From an uncultured Oxalobacteraceae bacterium (GTDB lineage: Bacteria; Pseudomonadota; Gammaproteobacteria; Burkholderiales; Burkholderiaceae): a stretch of 21,934 nucleotides of DNA. The first letter of the stretch is position 1, and each line of letters begins with the position of its first letter. The notes beneath the pieces were generated by a model that saw only the letters and a list, made by a program, of their open reading frames with translations, had not been told where the DNA came from and did no database searches. The position numbers and the translations under genes were made by a program. Location of the stretch: positions 1-21,934 of the forward strand of contig CAMLFK010000057.1 in assembly GCA_946479255.1 (NCBI GenBank), given 5' to 3'. Positions 7,000 to 16,680 of this stretch are shown here, in pieces.

Positions 7000-7075
7000 G
7001 CGACGCCGATCCATGCAGATCGCCGTTGTCGTTTCTGGAATTCGTAGTCCTCGGCCGCGGTCGATTTCCGGTACG
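7000..7075 (+). repeat. Diverged tRNA-Phe terminator and flank (copy D)
   Basis: ACGCCGATC-CATGCA-GATCGCCGT lies at the place of the tRNA terminator stem and can still pair with two interruptions. The bases after it (GTTTCTGGAATTCG, then GTCGATTTCCGGTACG) align with GTTATGGAATTCG and GTCCATTTCCTGTACG behind the copy at 19911-19986. This shows that the repeated unit extends beyond the tRNA. Confidence 0.6.
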
Positions 7076-7112
7076 GCCCGAGCCGCGGCGTTTGGCGTCC
7101 TGCTCGCCAGTT

Positions 7113-7193
7113 CCCCGTCGGCGCAAGGACGGCGGCGGCCTCTTCCTTAATCTGCTTGTCAATTCGGGGACGGACTACTGTATTCGTGGCCAT
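7113..7193 (-). pseudogene. RelB/DinJ-family antitoxin, N-terminal stub
   Basis: A strong ribosome site (AGGAGG, six bases ahead) precedes ATG at 7193-7191. The frame then reads [20 protein letters not shown] and AVLAPTG, the ribbon-helix-helix start of RelB/DinJ antitoxins (normally MAANTVVRARID...EEAAAVL). Similarity stops after ~27 codons, close to the tRNA-Phe flank at 7000-7075. The rest of the antitoxin and its toxin are absent. The stop of the preceding MCP (7159) lies inside this stub in another frame, so the two were joined by recombination. Confidence 0.7.
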
Positions 7194-8823
7194 GATTTCC
7201 TCCTGCAAGCCAGTGAGAGACATTGTAGCGGCGTGGCGGCACCGGCTTCGCCCTTGGTTTGGTGCGCTCGGCATTCACGACAAAGACGCTCACGACCCTG
7301 GTGAGACTGCCCGCCTGGTCCTGCAGTGATTGCGCGGCGGCGGCCGCCTCTTCCACCAGCGCCGCGTTCTGTTGCGTCCCTTGCTCCATCTGGGCGATGG
7401 CCTGGTTGATCCGTTCGATGCCGGCGGTCTGCTCCTGGCTGGCGCTCGTGATCTCGCCCATGATCGCGGTCACCCGTTTCACGCGAGCGACAATTTCATC
7501 CATCGTGGCGCCGGCCTGGTCGGCCATGGCGGTCCCCAGCGCGACCTTTTCCACCGAATCGCCGATCAAGGACTTGATTTCTTTCGCGGCGGCGGCCGAG
7601 CGCTGCGCCAGGTTGCGCACCTCGGCGGCGACCACGGCGAAACCCCGCCCTTGCGCGCCGGCGCGCGCGGCTTCCACCGCCGCGTTCAAGGCCAGGATAT
7701 TCGTTTGAAATGCAATGCCATCGATCACGGCGATGATGTCGACGATCCGCTTCGCCGAGGCGCTGATCGCCCCCATCATGCCGACCACTTGCGCCACCGC
7801 CGCGCCACCTGCGATCGCCGCGTCGGACGCCGACATGGCCAGCCCGTTCGCCTGGCCGGCATGCGCCGCGTTTTGTTTCACCGTGCTGGTCAACTCCCCC
7901 ATCGAAGACGCGGTCTCTTCCAGCGAACTGGCTTGCTGCTCGGTACGCGCGGAAAGATCCAGGTTGCCGCTTGTCATCTGGCTGGAGGCAGTCGCCATCG
8001 TCTCGGTGCCACTGCGCACCTGGCCGACGATGCCGGCCAAACTGTCGCGCATGGTCTTGATGGCAAACAGCAAACTCGAGCGGTCATTCTGATGCGTGTG
8101 GACGGCGACGGTCAAATCGCCATGCGCAATCCGGCCGGCGATGGCGGCGGCATAATCGGGCTCGCCGCCCAGTTGCTTCAACAAGCCGCGGGTGATCAGG
8201 AAGGCGGCGCCAATGGCGATGGCAAAAGTCAGGGCGCCCAAGGACAGCATGAGTTTGAACGCCAGGCGAATACGGGACTTGACGTTGGCGCTGCTCGCTT
8301 CAACGATTTTCTTTTGCAAGTCAGACAGGTCATTGACCTGTCCTTGCAGAGCATTCAGGATGGGCAAGGTTTGCCGATTCATCAACGCGACCGCCTCCTC
8401 CCGCTTGTCCTGGGCCAGCAGGCTTTCCACCTGGGTAAACGAGGCCACATACGCGGCGCGCCGCTGCTTGATCTGTGCCAGCAGGGTTCGACCATCTGGC
8501 GTCGCGATCAAGCTGTCCAGTGTCGCCAGCGCTTCGGTGATGACCTTCTTATTGAGCGCGATGCGCTCATTGATTTTGCGCACTTGCATCTTGTCCGCAG
8601 CGATGAACAGCTGCATGGTCTGCCTGGCATTTTCGCGCATGGTGACATTGATGACGTTGGCCGCGTCCGCCTCGACCCAGTTCTCGTCGATGATCCTGGT
8701 GTTCAGCCTGTCGATGCTGTCCAGCTGAAGGAGGCCGCTCACCATCGCGGCCATCATCATGAACAGAACCAATCCGAATCCCAGTCCCAAACGCATGCCA
8801 ACGCTCAGCCTGACTCTTTTCAT
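7159..8823 (-). CDS. Methyl-accepting chemotaxis protein (4HB-type), 3' end altered
   Basis: The 554-residue protein has a first membrane helix at ~12-33, a four-helix-bundle periplasmic sensor domain (~34-185), a second helix (~186-208), a HAMP domain (~210-262) and a long cytoplasmic signalling coiled coil. The tip is [20 protein letters not shown], followed by [18 protein letters not shown], and the methylation region is [20 protein letters not shown]. It would report to a CheA/CheW array; the ligand is unknown. GGAGA lies six bases before the ATG. It follows the GGDEF/EAL gene by 34 bases on the same strand, so the two are probably co-transcribed. The last ~25 residues ([20 protein letters not shown] onward) are translated from the ribosome site and start of the relB stub, so the native C-terminus was lost or shortened. 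Confidence 0.9.
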   Translation of the reverse strand: MKRVRLSVGMRLGLGFGLVLFMMMAAMVSGLLQLDSIDRLNTRIIDENWVEADAANVINVTMRENARQTMQLFIAADKMQVRKINERIALNKKVITEALATLDSLIATPDGRTLLAQIKQRRAAYVASFTQVESLLAQDKREEAVALMNRQTLPILNALQGQVNDLSDLQKKIVEASSANVKSRIRLAFKLMLSLGALTFAIAIGAAFLITRGLLKQLGGEPDYAAAIAGRIAHGDLTVAVHTHQNDRSSLLFAIKTMRDSLAGIVGQVRSGTETMATASSQMTSGNLDLSARTEQQASSLEETASSMGELTSTVKQNAAHAGQANGLAMSASDAAIAGGAAVAQVVGMMGAISASAKRIVDIIAVIDGIAFQTNILALNAAVEAARAGAQGRGFAVVAAEVRNLAQRSAAAAKEIKSLIGDSVEKVALGTAMADQAGATMDEIVARVKRVTAIMGEITSASQEQTAGIERINQAIAQMEQGTQQNAALVEEAAAAAQSLQDQAGSLTRVVSVFVVNAERTKPRAKPVPPRRYNVSHWLAGGNHGHEYSSPSPN

Positions 8824-8857
8824 TGCGGTCTCTCCCGGGTTGTTAATCGAAGCTTTT

Positions 8858-11851
8858 TCAGGCCTGCAGTCTGCTCATCGCGTGGTTCGCCAATAGCTCG
8901 GCTATTTGCGGCGCGGGAAGCGGCCTGGCGAAGTAATAGCCCTGCATCTCATGGCAACCATGCAGTTTCAGAAAATCGGCCTGGGCGCGGCTCTCCACGC
9001 CCTCGGCGATCACATTCATGTTCAGGTTGGACGCAAGGGCAACGATGGTCTTGACGATGGCGCGGTCGTTCGCGCTGTCGGCCACGCCCTGAATGAAGGA
9101 GCGATCGATCTTGATCGAGTCGAGCGGGAAACGGCGCAGGTAATTCAACGAGGAGTACCCGGTGCCAAAATCATCCAGCGAGAGCCGCACGCCCAGGCAC
9201 TTCAGGTCCGACAGTATGCCGATCGCTTCGACCGCATCGGGCATGATCGCCGTCTCGGTCAGCTCCAGTTCCAGGTGTTCCGGCGCCAGCCCCGTCGCTC
9301 TGAGCGCGTCGGCGACCGTGTTGATCAGCAGGTCGGGATCGAGCTGGCGCGCCGAGAGGTTGATCGCCATGTTCACCGGCGCGCCGCCGGCATCTTGCCA
9401 GGCGCGGCTCTGGCGGCATGCGGTGCGGATCACCCAGGCCCCGAGTTCGACGATCAGGCCGGTCTCTTCGGCCAGCGGGATGAAGGAGGACGGCGCGATG
9501 ACGCCGAGCGTCGGATGGTTCCAGCGCACCAGCGCTTCCACCCCCGTGATGGCGCCGCTGTGGTAGTTGATTTTCGGCTGGTAGTGCAGGTCGAATTCGG
9601 CGTTTTCCAGCGCGTGGTGCAGTGCCGTTTCCAGCTTCTGCCGATCGCGGTTATGGGCGTTCAGTTCTTCCGTAAAGAAGCGCACGGTATTGCGTCCCTC
9701 GCGCTTGGCGCGGTACATCGCCAGGTCGACATTTTTCAACAGCGTCTGTTCCTGCTCGCCATCGCGGGGATAGAGGCTCACTCCGATACTGGCGCTGACA
9801 TAGACCTGTTGCTGCTCCACCGTGAACGGCTTCGACAGCGCGTTCAACAGCTTGTTGGCGACCACCATGGCCTCGTTGGCGCTCTCCAGTTCGGGGATCA
9901 CGATCACGAATTCGTCCCCGCCCAGCCTGGCGACCGTATCGGTCTCGCGCACCACCGCACGCATGCGCTGCGCCACCACCTTGAGCAGGGCGTCGCCGGC
10001 GTCATGGCCCAGGCTGTCGTTGATGACCTTGAAATTGTCGAGGTCGTGGAGCAGGATACCGACCAGCTTGCCGCTGCGCGTCGCGTTGGCGATCGCCTGG
10101 CGCAGCCGGTCGCTGAGCAAATTGCGGTTGGCCAGTCCGGTCAGCGCATCATAGTTGGCGCCGTATTCGAGCTGCAGCTCGTAGCGCTTGCGCACCGCGT
10201 CGGCCTGCAGCGCCGCCAGGCCGTACGCCAGGTTGTCCGCCAGCCGTTCCATGATCTTCTTTTCGTCCACCGTGAAGGCATTCGGCGTCGCGGCATACAC
10301 GCTGAGCGCGCCGATCGTCTCGCTGCCCGCCCTGAGCGGCAGCGCCATCACCGATGTCACACCGCAGGCGGCGGCAAAGCCTTGCCAGGCCGGGCAGGCC
10401 AGGTTGTCGCGGATGTCATTGGCGATCATGGTGCAGCCCGCGGCGATCGTCGCGGCCGTCGTGTCATGGCCGGCTTCGGCGCTGGCATCGGCTTGCCGCA
10501 GCGCCGCGGCGAGCGCCTCGGGCCGGGCGCCGGCCAGCGCCGCGACGCGCGCGCGCGGCGCGCCAGCATCGCCGGCGAAGGCGACCCAGACATACGGATG
10601 GCCGCCTACCTCATGCACGATCCGGCAGATCTGCTCCAGCAGTGCGCCGGCGTCGGTCGCCCGGATCACCGCTTCGCTGCAGGCGTTTTGCAGGCGCATC
10701 GCCCGTTCCACCCGCTTGCGCTCGGTGATGTCGAGGATGATGCCGATGGTCGAAGGCGCGCCGTCGAGTTCCATGCTGGAGCCATAGACTTCCACGTCGA
10801 AGGTGCTGCCATCCTGGCGCCGCGCGCTGCGCTCGTAGCGCACCTCGCGCACTTCGCCACTGATGCGGCGGCGGATGTTCTGTTCGACGAAGTCGCGGTC
10901 GTCGTCGACCACCAGGTCCAGCGCGCTGGCCGCCATCATCTCCTCGCGGCCATAGGCAAACATGTCCGCCATCTTCGGATTGACGAAGCGGTAGCGCCCG
11001 TCCTGGACAATGTACACGCCCACCACCGTATTTTCCGCCAGGCCGCGGAAGGTCAGCTCGGCCTGGCGGATGCTGTGCCGGTCGCGCTCCAGGTCGCTGA
11101 CCAATTGCCCAATCCGCTCGGCGCTCTGGTTGAAAGCCAGCGCCAGTTGCCCGATCTCGTCTTGCGAGCTGAAGCTCACCCGGGCGCGGTAGTCGCCGCG
11201 CGCCAGCGCCAGGCTCTGTTGCGCCAGCGCGCGCAGGGGATAGACCACCTTGCGGCGCACACTTGCCAGTGCCAGGGCGAGGGCGGCCACGTCGATCGCC
11301 AGCAAGGCCGCCATCTGCGTGAGGGCGGTTTCCTGCGCTTGCTGAGCCTCTTGCGTCAGGGCCAGGACGACCCGCTCGGCGCGCTCGAGCTGGATCGCTG
11401 CGGCTTCGGCAATCCTGGTCGATTCGACGTCCGCATCGCGCGTGCCGGCGGGCGCCGCCGCCATCTCTCGACGTTGGCGCCGGTAGCGTGCCCAGTCCCC
11501 TTGCAAGGCCTTCAGGTGCGTGCTCAGTTGCGCCGACGGCCGGCGCAAACTGAGGCCGAACGCGCTGCCGCCATTGACCAGGGCCGACAAGGCCGTCTCA
11601 TAGTCATCGATGCTGCGCTCCAGCAGCCGGGACTCCGCCGAGGGCTGGGACAAGGCCCTGGTGCTTTGATAGGCGATCTTTTGGCTGAACATGCGCAGCT
11701 TGCCCGCCACGTTCACGGTCTCCGCCACGCCATTCAAGTCCTGCAGCAGGGAACGGGCAACCAGGATGTTGGCGAAAGCAACGAGCAGGGCACCGCTGAA
11801 CAGCGCGCAGATTTTTTTGCTGAGGGAGAGGCGGAAGAAGTTCTTGTACAA
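8858..11851 (-). CDS. Membrane PilJ-type/HAMP/PAS/GAF/GGDEF/EAL c-di-GMP enzyme
   Basis: The protein has 997 residues. A membrane helix (~13-35) is followed by a PilJ/NarX-like sensor ([15 protein letters not shown], 48-62), a second helix (~178-198), HAMP (~200-255), PAS (~263-378), GAF (~390-548), GGDEF (~555-725) and EAL (~735-985). The cyclase signature GGDEF is intact at 644-648, with the inhibitory RxxD site RETD five residues upstream. The phosphodiesterase residues are also present: EALVRW (772-777), [31 protein letters not shown] and QGYYF. It could therefore make and degrade c-di-GMP; which activity dominates cannot be read from sequence. The start is TTG with AAGG five bases ahead; no ATG is available in frame nearby. 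It lies 137 bases behind the regulator gene and 34 bases before an MCP. Confidence 0.93.
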   Translation of the reverse strand: MYKNFFRLSLSKKICALFSGALLVAFANILVARSLLQDLNGVAETVNVAGKLRMFSQKIAYQSTRALSQPSAESRLLERSIDDYETALSALVNGGSAFGLSLRRPSAQLSTHLKALQGDWARYRRQRREMAAAPAGTRDADVESTRIAEAAAIQLERAERVVLALTQEAQQAQETALTQMAALLAIDVAALALALASVRRKVVYPLRALAQQSLALARGDYRARVSFSSQDEIGQLALAFNQSAERIGQLVSDLERDRHSIRQAELTFRGLAENTVVGVYIVQDGRYRFVNPKMADMFAYGREEMMAASALDLVVDDDRDFVEQNIRRRISGEVREVRYERSARRQDGSTFDVEVYGSSMELDGAPSTIGIILDITERKRVERAMRLQNACSEAVIRATDAGALLEQICRIVHEVGGHPYVWVAFAGDAGAPRARVAALAGARPEALAAALRQADASAEAGHDTTAATIAAGCTMIANDIRDNLACPAWQGFAAACGVTSVMALPLRAGSETIGALSVYAATPNAFTVDEKKIMERLADNLAYGLAALQADAVRKRYELQLEYGANYDALTGLANRNLLSDRLRQAIANATRSGKLVGILLHDLDNFKVINDSLGHDAGDALLKVVAQRMRAVVRETDTVARLGGDEFVIVIPELESANEAMVVANKLLNALSKPFTVEQQQVYVSASIGVSLYPRDGEQEQTLLKNVDLAMYRAKREGRNTVRFFTEELNAHNRDRQKLETALHHALENAEFDLHYQPKINYHSGAITGVEALVRWNHPTLGVIAPSSFIPLAEETGLIVELGAWVIRTACRQSRAWQDAGGAPVNMAINLSARQLDPDLLINTVADALRATGLAPEHLELELTETAIMPDAVEAIGILSDLKCLGVRLSLDDFGTGYSSLNYLRRFPLDSIKIDRSFIQGVADSANDRAIVKTIVALASNLNMNVIAEGVESRAQADFLKLHGCHEMQGYYFARPLPAPQIAELLANHAMSRLQA

Positions 11852-11861
11852 GGTTACCTTG
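11849..11861 (-). promoter_or_regulatory. Palindrome covering the ribosome site and TTG start
   Basis: On the minus strand CAAGG-TAA-CCTTG forms a five-pair hairpin that contains the AAGG ribosome site in one arm and the TTG start codon at the end of the other. Folding would hide both. It may limit translation of the GGDEF/EAL enzyme. Confidence 0.4.
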
Positions 11862-11988
11862 CTTGTAGTTATTATGAATTGGAATAAGCAACATCATGTA
11901 TCTGTATAAAACACAGTGTGTTTGCAAAGTAAGCAGCGCGGAAGTGCCGCATGGATGGGGCCGAACGGCCCTAGGGCCTGGCGCGCAA
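11852..11988 (-). promoter_or_regulatory. Intergenic promoter region of the GGDEF/EAL gene with a 15-bp palindrome
   Basis: This gap is much more AT-rich than its surroundings near 11860-11935. It contains the perfect palindrome AAACACA-G-TGTGTTT (11909-11923). On the minus strand TTGCAA precedes it and TATACA or GATACAT follows it, so promoter elements probably flank or overlap the palindrome. Close to the regulator stop, GGGGCCGAACGGCCCT (11957-11972) forms a GC-rich hairpin without a T run. The palindrome is a candidate operator, possibly for the LuxR-type regulator encoded just upstream. Confidence 0.4.
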
Positions 11989-12600
11989 TTACCGGGTGTG
12001 GCGCGCGTAGACGGCAGCCAGTTGCGAGCGGCAGCTCACCTGCAGCTTCAGGTAGATATTGCTGAGGTAGTTCTTGACGGTCTTGTCGCTCAGTCCCAGG
12101 ATCTCCGCGATTTCCTTGTTGGTCTTGCCATCGGCGACTAGCGGCGGAATCTTGCGTTCCTGCGGCGACAATAAGAGATAGGTGCCGGACAAGGGCAGCT
12201 TTCTCAGTGCCGGCGAGGTGGCCTGGTCTGGCCGCATCATGAGCGCGTGAATCGCATCGGCAAGTTGTTTGACGCCAAAATCTTTCAGCAAGTAGCCATG
12301 GCTGCCGGCCGCCAGGCAACGGCGGCGCACCTCATCGCAGTCCACCGAGGTCAGGAAAATCACCTGCACATGGGGCGATGCTGCGCGTATTTTCCGGCAG
12401 GCGTCCAGCGTCGATCCGTCCGGCAGCTCGGTTTCCATCAGGATCAGGTCCGGCTTGTGCAGCAGGGTCAGCCGGACTGCGTCGGCACAGCTGGCGCAGG
12501 CGTCGACGACGTCGATGTGATGGCTTCTGAGTGCGTGCGAGATACCGATCTGCATCACCTCGTGCCCATCGACCAGCAGGGCGCGGATCTTAGGCTGCAT
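11989..12600 (-). CDS. NarL/FixJ-type response regulator with Glu at the phosphorylation site
   Basis: The 203-residue protein has a receiver domain (~1-122) and a LuxR-type helix-turn-helix (~143-200: LSPQERKIPPLVADGKTNKE, then IAEILGLSDKTVKNYLSNIY). In the receiver the acidic pair that is usually DD is Asp11-Gly12, and the phospho-accepting Asp is Glu56 in DLILMETELPDG (codon GAA). Thr84 (FLTS) and Lys106 (YLLKD) are kept. Such a receiver cannot form the normal aspartyl phosphate; Glu often mimics the phosphorylated form, so the protein may bind DNA constitutively or use another signal. The ATG at 12600-12598 overlaps the end of the upstream GGDEF gene by eleven bases and is chosen because the receiver begins there (PKIRALLVDGHE). 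The target is unknown; its own operon is the obvious candidate. Confidence 0.9.
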   Translation of the reverse strand: MQPKIRALLVDGHEVMQIGISHALRSHHIDVVDACASCADAVRLTLLHKPDLILMETELPDGSTLDACRKIRAASPHVQVIFLTSVDCDEVRRRCLAAGSHGYLLKDFGVKQLADAIHALMMRPDQATSPALRKLPLSGTYLLLSPQERKIPPLVADGKTNKEIAEILGLSDKTVKNYLSNIYLKLQVSCRSQLAAVYARHTR

Positions 12601-14995
12601 AGGATGCCCGCGGCGCGGCGGCCAGCAAGCGTTCGAAGGCGGCCGCCGGCAGCGGCTCGCTGAAATAATAGCCTTGCATGTCGTCACATCCGTGCCGCCG
12701 CAGATAGGCCACTTGCCCGGCGGTCTCGACGCCTTCGGCAATCACCTGCAGTTTCAGATTGTGTGCCAGCGAGATGATCGAGGCGACGATCGCCGCGTCG
12801 GCCGGGTCGGACATGACGTCGCGCACAAACGATTTGTCGATCTTCAGCAGGTCGATCGGGAAGCGCTTCAGGTACGACAGGCTCGAGTAGCCGGTACCGA
12901 AGTCGTCGATCGATAGATGGACCCCGATCGCTTTGAGCGAGCGCATGCTGGCGACCGCGCTATCGACGTCGGCCATCAGCGAGCTCTCGGTCAGTTCGAT
13001 GTCGAGACTGTCGGCGGCCAGGCCGGTTTGTTCCAGCACGGTGATGATCGAATCGGCGAGGTCAGCTGCGCCGAACTGGCGCGCCGACATGGCATCCATG
13101 GCGCGCGAATAGAACTGGTAATTATTGCGCCCCAGTTCCTTGGCCCGATACATGGCAATGTCGGCGTGCCGCATCAAGGTCGCTTCATCCTTGCCGTCGG
13201 CCGGCCAGCTGGCGATCCCCATGCTGCAGGTCGGGAAGAATTCGAGTCCTTCGATGCGCACCGGTTGGGCCACCGCGTCGGCGATGCCCTGCAAGGCGTC
13301 GGCGATGGTGGCGCCGCCGTCCGGGTGGGACAGTATCATCACGAACTCGTCGCCGCCCAGCCGCGCCACGGTATCGGCCGGGTTCACGGCCGCGCGCAGG
13401 CGTCCGGCGACCTGCTTGAGCAGCAGGTCGCCGGCCTTGTGGCCCAGGCTGTCATTGACGACCTTGAAACGGTCGAGGTCGAGATACACCAGCCAGCGCG
13501 CGCACGACAAGTCGGCAATCGCCTCGCCCAGCCGCTCATGCAGCAGCACCCGATTTGGCAGCCCGGTCAGGGCATCGTAGTGGGCCTGGTATTCCAGCGC
13601 GTGCTCACGCTGGCGCAGCGCGGTCTCCAGACGATGCTGCTCGCTGATGTCGATGCCGACGCTCTCGATGCGGCCGGTGCCCGGCAGCGCGCCGGCCACG
13701 AAATACGCCTCGTAACGGATCCAGCGCACCTCCTTGTCGGGCCGGACGATGCGGTACTGGAAGGACTTGCGGCCGCCTTCGAGCAGGCGTTTGGACAGCG
13801 AGACCACGTGCGCGCGATCGGCCGGATGCACGCTTTTCAACCAGAGATGGGGATCGGCATAGAACGCCTGCCGGGCATGGCCGTAGACACGTTCCACCGC
13901 CGGGCTGACATAGTTGATGGCCCAACCGGGAACCTCGAAGGTCCATAATACCTCCTCGATCGACTCCATCATGCCCGCCAGCCGCTGCTCGACCGGCGCG
14001 CTGCCGGCGCCCTGCGTGCTGGCCTGGAGATTGTGCTCCTGCTGTTTGAACCGTTCGTCGGTCTGGGCGATCAGCGTCCCGATCGCCGTCGACAAATTCG
14101 GCAATTGCGCCTCGCGCTGGCGGCTGATGGTGCTGAAAAATTCCAGCACGCCGGGGCTGCGGCGCTGCCCATCGGCGCTCACATAGGCGACCGGGAAGGC
14201 ATACCCGGACCGCAGAGCGCATTCGGCCGCGCTCTTGCGGCGCAGGAAGGTCGGATGGTTGGCGATATCCTCCACCCAGCCTGCTTGTCCCGTGCCCCAC
14301 ACTTGGCCGACCAAGCCTTCGCCTGCCGCCATGCGGACACTTGCGCTCGCGCGCGTAAATGCGTCGAGCTGGAAATGCGGCGCGTGCCAGAAATGACGGC
14401 AGGCGAGCCGGGGGCTTGCGCCCGGCTCCGCATCGACGGCCCAGAAGGCCCCCCACTCCCACCCCAGGTTTTCACACACCAGCTCGATCACCTTGACGAC
14501 CGCCGTCTCCAGCGTGCTGGTGCCGATCAGGATCTGGGTGGACTCGAAGCTGAATCGTTCGCGCAAGGCCGCGTGTTTGGCGGCGGTGATATCGGTCAGC
14601 ACGCCGGTGCGCACGCCGCGTTGCGATGTGCCCGGCGGCAGCGATTGCATGTGGATCCAGCGCAAACCATCCAGCTCATTGACGATGCGAAACTCACAAT
14701 CGACCGGCTTGCTCAGTTCCTGCGACAACATCGACAGCAGCATCAACACATCGTCCGGCACGACCTGGATCAGGCAGTCTTCCAGCTTGCGATGCAGGCC
14801 GGCTTCCACTTCGAGGAAATGGGCGGCACGCGCGGAGAGCACGATCTGCGCGGTCTCGGTGTCGAACCACCAGCGGCCAAAAGAAGCAGCGCTTTCCACT
14901 GCGGCGCTACCCAGCGCGCTGGCCAGCGCCGCGCGCAGCTTGCGCGGTGCGGCGGCCGGCGCGGGCGGCAACGGTTGACTGAAGGAGCGGAGCAT
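12590..14995 (-). CDS. PAS/GAF/PAS/GGDEF protein with internally deleted EAL domain
   Basis: From ATG at 14995-14993 the protein has 801 residues; the frame is open further upstream but overlaps the MCP and looks non-coding. Domains: PAS-like (~38-145), GAF (~158-310), PAS with PAC (~340-458), GGDEF (~465-630), partial EAL (~636-795). No membrane helix is visible, so it should be cytosolic. The cyclase signature GGDEF (547-551) is intact; the RxxD site is NPAD, so product inhibition is probably lost. The EAL part begins abruptly at SRAMDA|MSARQF: the first ~95 residues of the domain, with the EAL motif, are gone in frame, while [27 protein letters not shown] and QGYYF remain. It should lack phosphodiesterase activity. 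It starts 28 bases after the MCP stop and overlaps the regulator gene. Confidence 0.9.
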   Translation of the reverse strand: MLRSFSQPLPPAPAAAPRKLRAALASALGSAAVESAASFGRWWFDTETAQIVLSARAAHFLEVEAGLHRKLEDCLIQVVPDDVLMLLSMLSQELSKPVDCEFRIVNELDGLRWIHMQSLPPGTSQRGVRTGVLTDITAAKHAALRERFSFESTQILIGTSTLETAVVKVIELVCENLGWEWGAFWAVDAEPGASPRLACRHFWHAPHFQLDAFTRASASVRMAAGEGLVGQVWGTGQAGWVEDIANHPTFLRRKSAAECALRSGYAFPVAYVSADGQRRSPGVLEFFSTISRQREAQLPNLSTAIGTLIAQTDERFKQQEHNLQASTQGAGSAPVEQRLAGMMESIEEVLWTFEVPGWAINYVSPAVERVYGHARQAFYADPHLWLKSVHPADRAHVVSLSKRLLEGGRKSFQYRIVRPDKEVRWIRYEAYFVAGALPGTGRIESVGIDISEQHRLETALRQREHALEYQAHYDALTGLPNRVLLHERLGEAIADLSCARWLVYLDLDRFKVVNDSLGHKAGDLLLKQVAGRLRAAVNPADTVARLGGDEFVMILSHPDGGATIADALQGIADAVAQPVRIEGLEFFPTCSMGIASWPADGKDEATLMRHADIAMYRAKELGRNNYQFYSRAMDAMSARQFGAADLADSIITVLEQTGLAADSLDIELTESSLMADVDSAVASMRSLKAIGVHLSIDDFGTGYSSLSYLKRFPIDLLKIDKSFVRDVMSDPADAAIVASIISLAHNLKLQVIAEGVETAGQVAYLRRHGCDDMQGYYFSEPLPAAAFERLLAAAPRASYAA

Positions 14996-15023
14996 GGCGG
15001 TCCGGTGGCGATGGCCGGCGCGC

Positions 15024-16652
15024 CTAGTCGGCGAGGGCCATGAAGGCGGCGGGCGCCGGCAGGGCGTGCCGGCCGCGCTGTGCCTTCCCCGCCCGCGTGC
15101 CGTCAAGCTTGAAGACACTGACCACCCGCGCCAGGCTCCCTGCCTGGTCATGCAATGTTTCGGCCGCCGCCGCCGCTTCCTCGACCAGCGCAGCGTTTTG
15201 CTTCGTCACCTGGTCCATTTCCCCGATCGCCAGGTTGATCTGGTCGATGCCCGCCGTCTGTTCTTCGCTGGCGGTCGTGATTTCGCCGATGATCTCGGTC
15301 ACCCGCTTGACGCTGGTGACGATGTCGGTCATGGTGCCGCCGGCCTGGTCGACCAGCCTGGCGCCGGCCGTCACTTTATTGACCGAGTCGTCGATCAGGG
15401 ATTTGATTTCCTTGGCGGCCCCCGCTGAGCGCTGCGCCAGGTTGCGCACTTCGCTCGCCACCACCGCAAACCCGCGTCCCTGCTCGCCGGCGCGGGCTGC
15501 TTCGACCGCCGCGTTCAAGGCCAGGATATTGGTCTGGAACGCGATGCCATCGATCACCCCAATGATGTCGGCGATCTTCCTGGCCGATGCATTGATGGAG
15601 TCCATCGTGTCGACCACCTGGGACACCACCACGCCGCCGCGCACCGCCACCTCGGACGCCGAGACCGCCAGCAGGTTCGCCTGGCGCGCGTTGTCCGCAT
15701 TTTGCTTGACCGTGGACGTCAGCTGCTCCATCGACGATGCGGTGTTTTCCAGCGAACTGGCTTGTTGTTCGGTGCGCGAGGACAGATCAAGGTTGCCAGC
15801 CGCCATCTGGCTGGATCCGGAAGCGATCGTGTCGGTGGCGCTGCGTACCTGGGCGACAATTTGCGCAAAGCTGTGGTTCATGTCCTTCAAGGCTTGCAGC
15901 AAGGCGCCGGTTTCATCCTGGCTGTGCACATCGATATGCGTCGTCAAATCGCCCGTGGCGACGCATTTCGCGACCCTGACCGCTTCGTTCAGAGGACGCG
16001 TAATGCTGCGCGTGATCCAGATGGAAAAAGCGACACCGAACAGCAGCACGCCCAAGCCCAGGGTCAGCATCAGCATCCTCGAAAACGCGATCGTCTGGCG
16101 GACGGCGACGGCGCTGTTTTCCACCTGCTTTTTCTGCATCGCCATCAGCAGCTTGATGTGGCCCTGCAGGACATTCAATGCCGGCAGGGTTTCCCCCCTC
16201 ATCATCCGGTTGGCTTCCTCGAGCTCGTCGTCCTTCAGGAGCTGCGCGACCTTGCTGAACGAAGCGACATACGCGGCACGGGTCCGCTTGATATCGGCCA
16301 CGACCGGTTTGGCTTCCGCCGCCATCGGCAAGCGGTCAAACATATCGAGCGCCGCGCTGATCGTTTTCTTGTTGGCATCGATCGATTGGTAGATGGCCTC
16401 CGCCTTCGCCTTGTCCGTCGTAATGAACAGCTCCAGCGTGTTGCGTGCATTGGCGTTGGTCAGGGCAGTGATCGTACTGGCCGCGTCCGCCTTGGCCCAA
16501 TCCTGGGTGACGACTTTGTCGGTCAGCTGGCCGATGCCGGTCAAGCGTGTCACCCCGAGCACGATCAGGGCCGCCATCGACAGCATCGTGAGCCCATAGC
16601 CGACCGTCAGGCGAGCACCGATTTTCATGTTCGAAATATTCATTATTTGCAT
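15024..16652 (-). CDS. Methyl-accepting chemotaxis protein (4HB-type)
   Basis: The 542-residue protein has a membrane helix (~14-35), a four-helix-bundle periplasmic sensor (~36-185), a second helix (~190-212), HAMP (~213-265) and a cytoplasmic signalling domain. The latter shows [20 protein letters not shown] and [20 protein letters not shown]. It resembles the MCP at 7159-8823 throughout the signalling half, but the sensor domains differ, so the two probably see different ligands or one ligand differently. The end ([20 protein letters not shown]) lacks a CheR-docking pentapeptide. AAGG lies six bases before the chosen ATG; an ATG three codons later (MNISNMK) has no ribosome site. It is the first gene of the cluster, 28 bases ahead of the GGDEF gene. 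A strong terminator-like hairpin stands directly upstream. Confidence 0.92.
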   Translation of the reverse strand: MQIMNISNMKIGARLTVGYGLTMLSMAALIVLGVTRLTGIGQLTDKVVTQDWAKADAASTITALTNANARNTLELFITTDKAKAEAIYQSIDANKKTISAALDMFDRLPMAAEAKPVVADIKRTRAAYVASFSKVAQLLKDDELEEANRMMRGETLPALNVLQGHIKLLMAMQKKQVENSAVAVRQTIAFSRMLMLTLGLGVLLFGVAFSIWITRSITRPLNEAVRVAKCVATGDLTTHIDVHSQDETGALLQALKDMNHSFAQIVAQVRSATDTIASGSSQMAAGNLDLSSRTEQQASSLENTASSMEQLTSTVKQNADNARQANLLAVSASEVAVRGGVVVSQVVDTMDSINASARKIADIIGVIDGIAFQTNILALNAAVEAARAGEQGRGFAVVASEVRNLAQRSAGAAKEIKSLIDDSVNKVTAGARLVDQAGGTMTDIVTSVKRVTEIIGEITTASEEQTAGIDQINLAIGEMDQVTKQNAALVEEAAAAAETLHDQAGSLARVVSVFKLDGTRAGKAQRGRHALPAPAAFMALAD

Positions 16653-16680
16653 ACTTAGCCTTGTCGAGCCCGTTTAAAAC

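Noticed and set aside
8906..11887. Very long open frame on the + strand opposite the GGDEF/EAL gene, and similar long frames opposite the MCPs and the Tle3 gene
   Set aside because: They mirror well-supported minus-strand genes, have no domain pattern, and are Arg/Ala/His-rich as expected of antisense frames in GC-rich DNA.
12590..15151. Start of the GGDEF protein at 15151, adding 52 residues
   Set aside because: The extra stretch overlaps the end of the upstream MCP, is Arg/Pro-rich without family similarity, and begins inside another gene. The ATG at 14995 follows the MCP stop by 28 bases.
7159..16660. c-di-GMP riboswitch in leaders of the signalling genes
   Set aside because: I looked in the gaps ahead of the MCP and GGDEF/EAL genes and saw no GEMM-like conserved core; only simple hairpins and palindromes are present.
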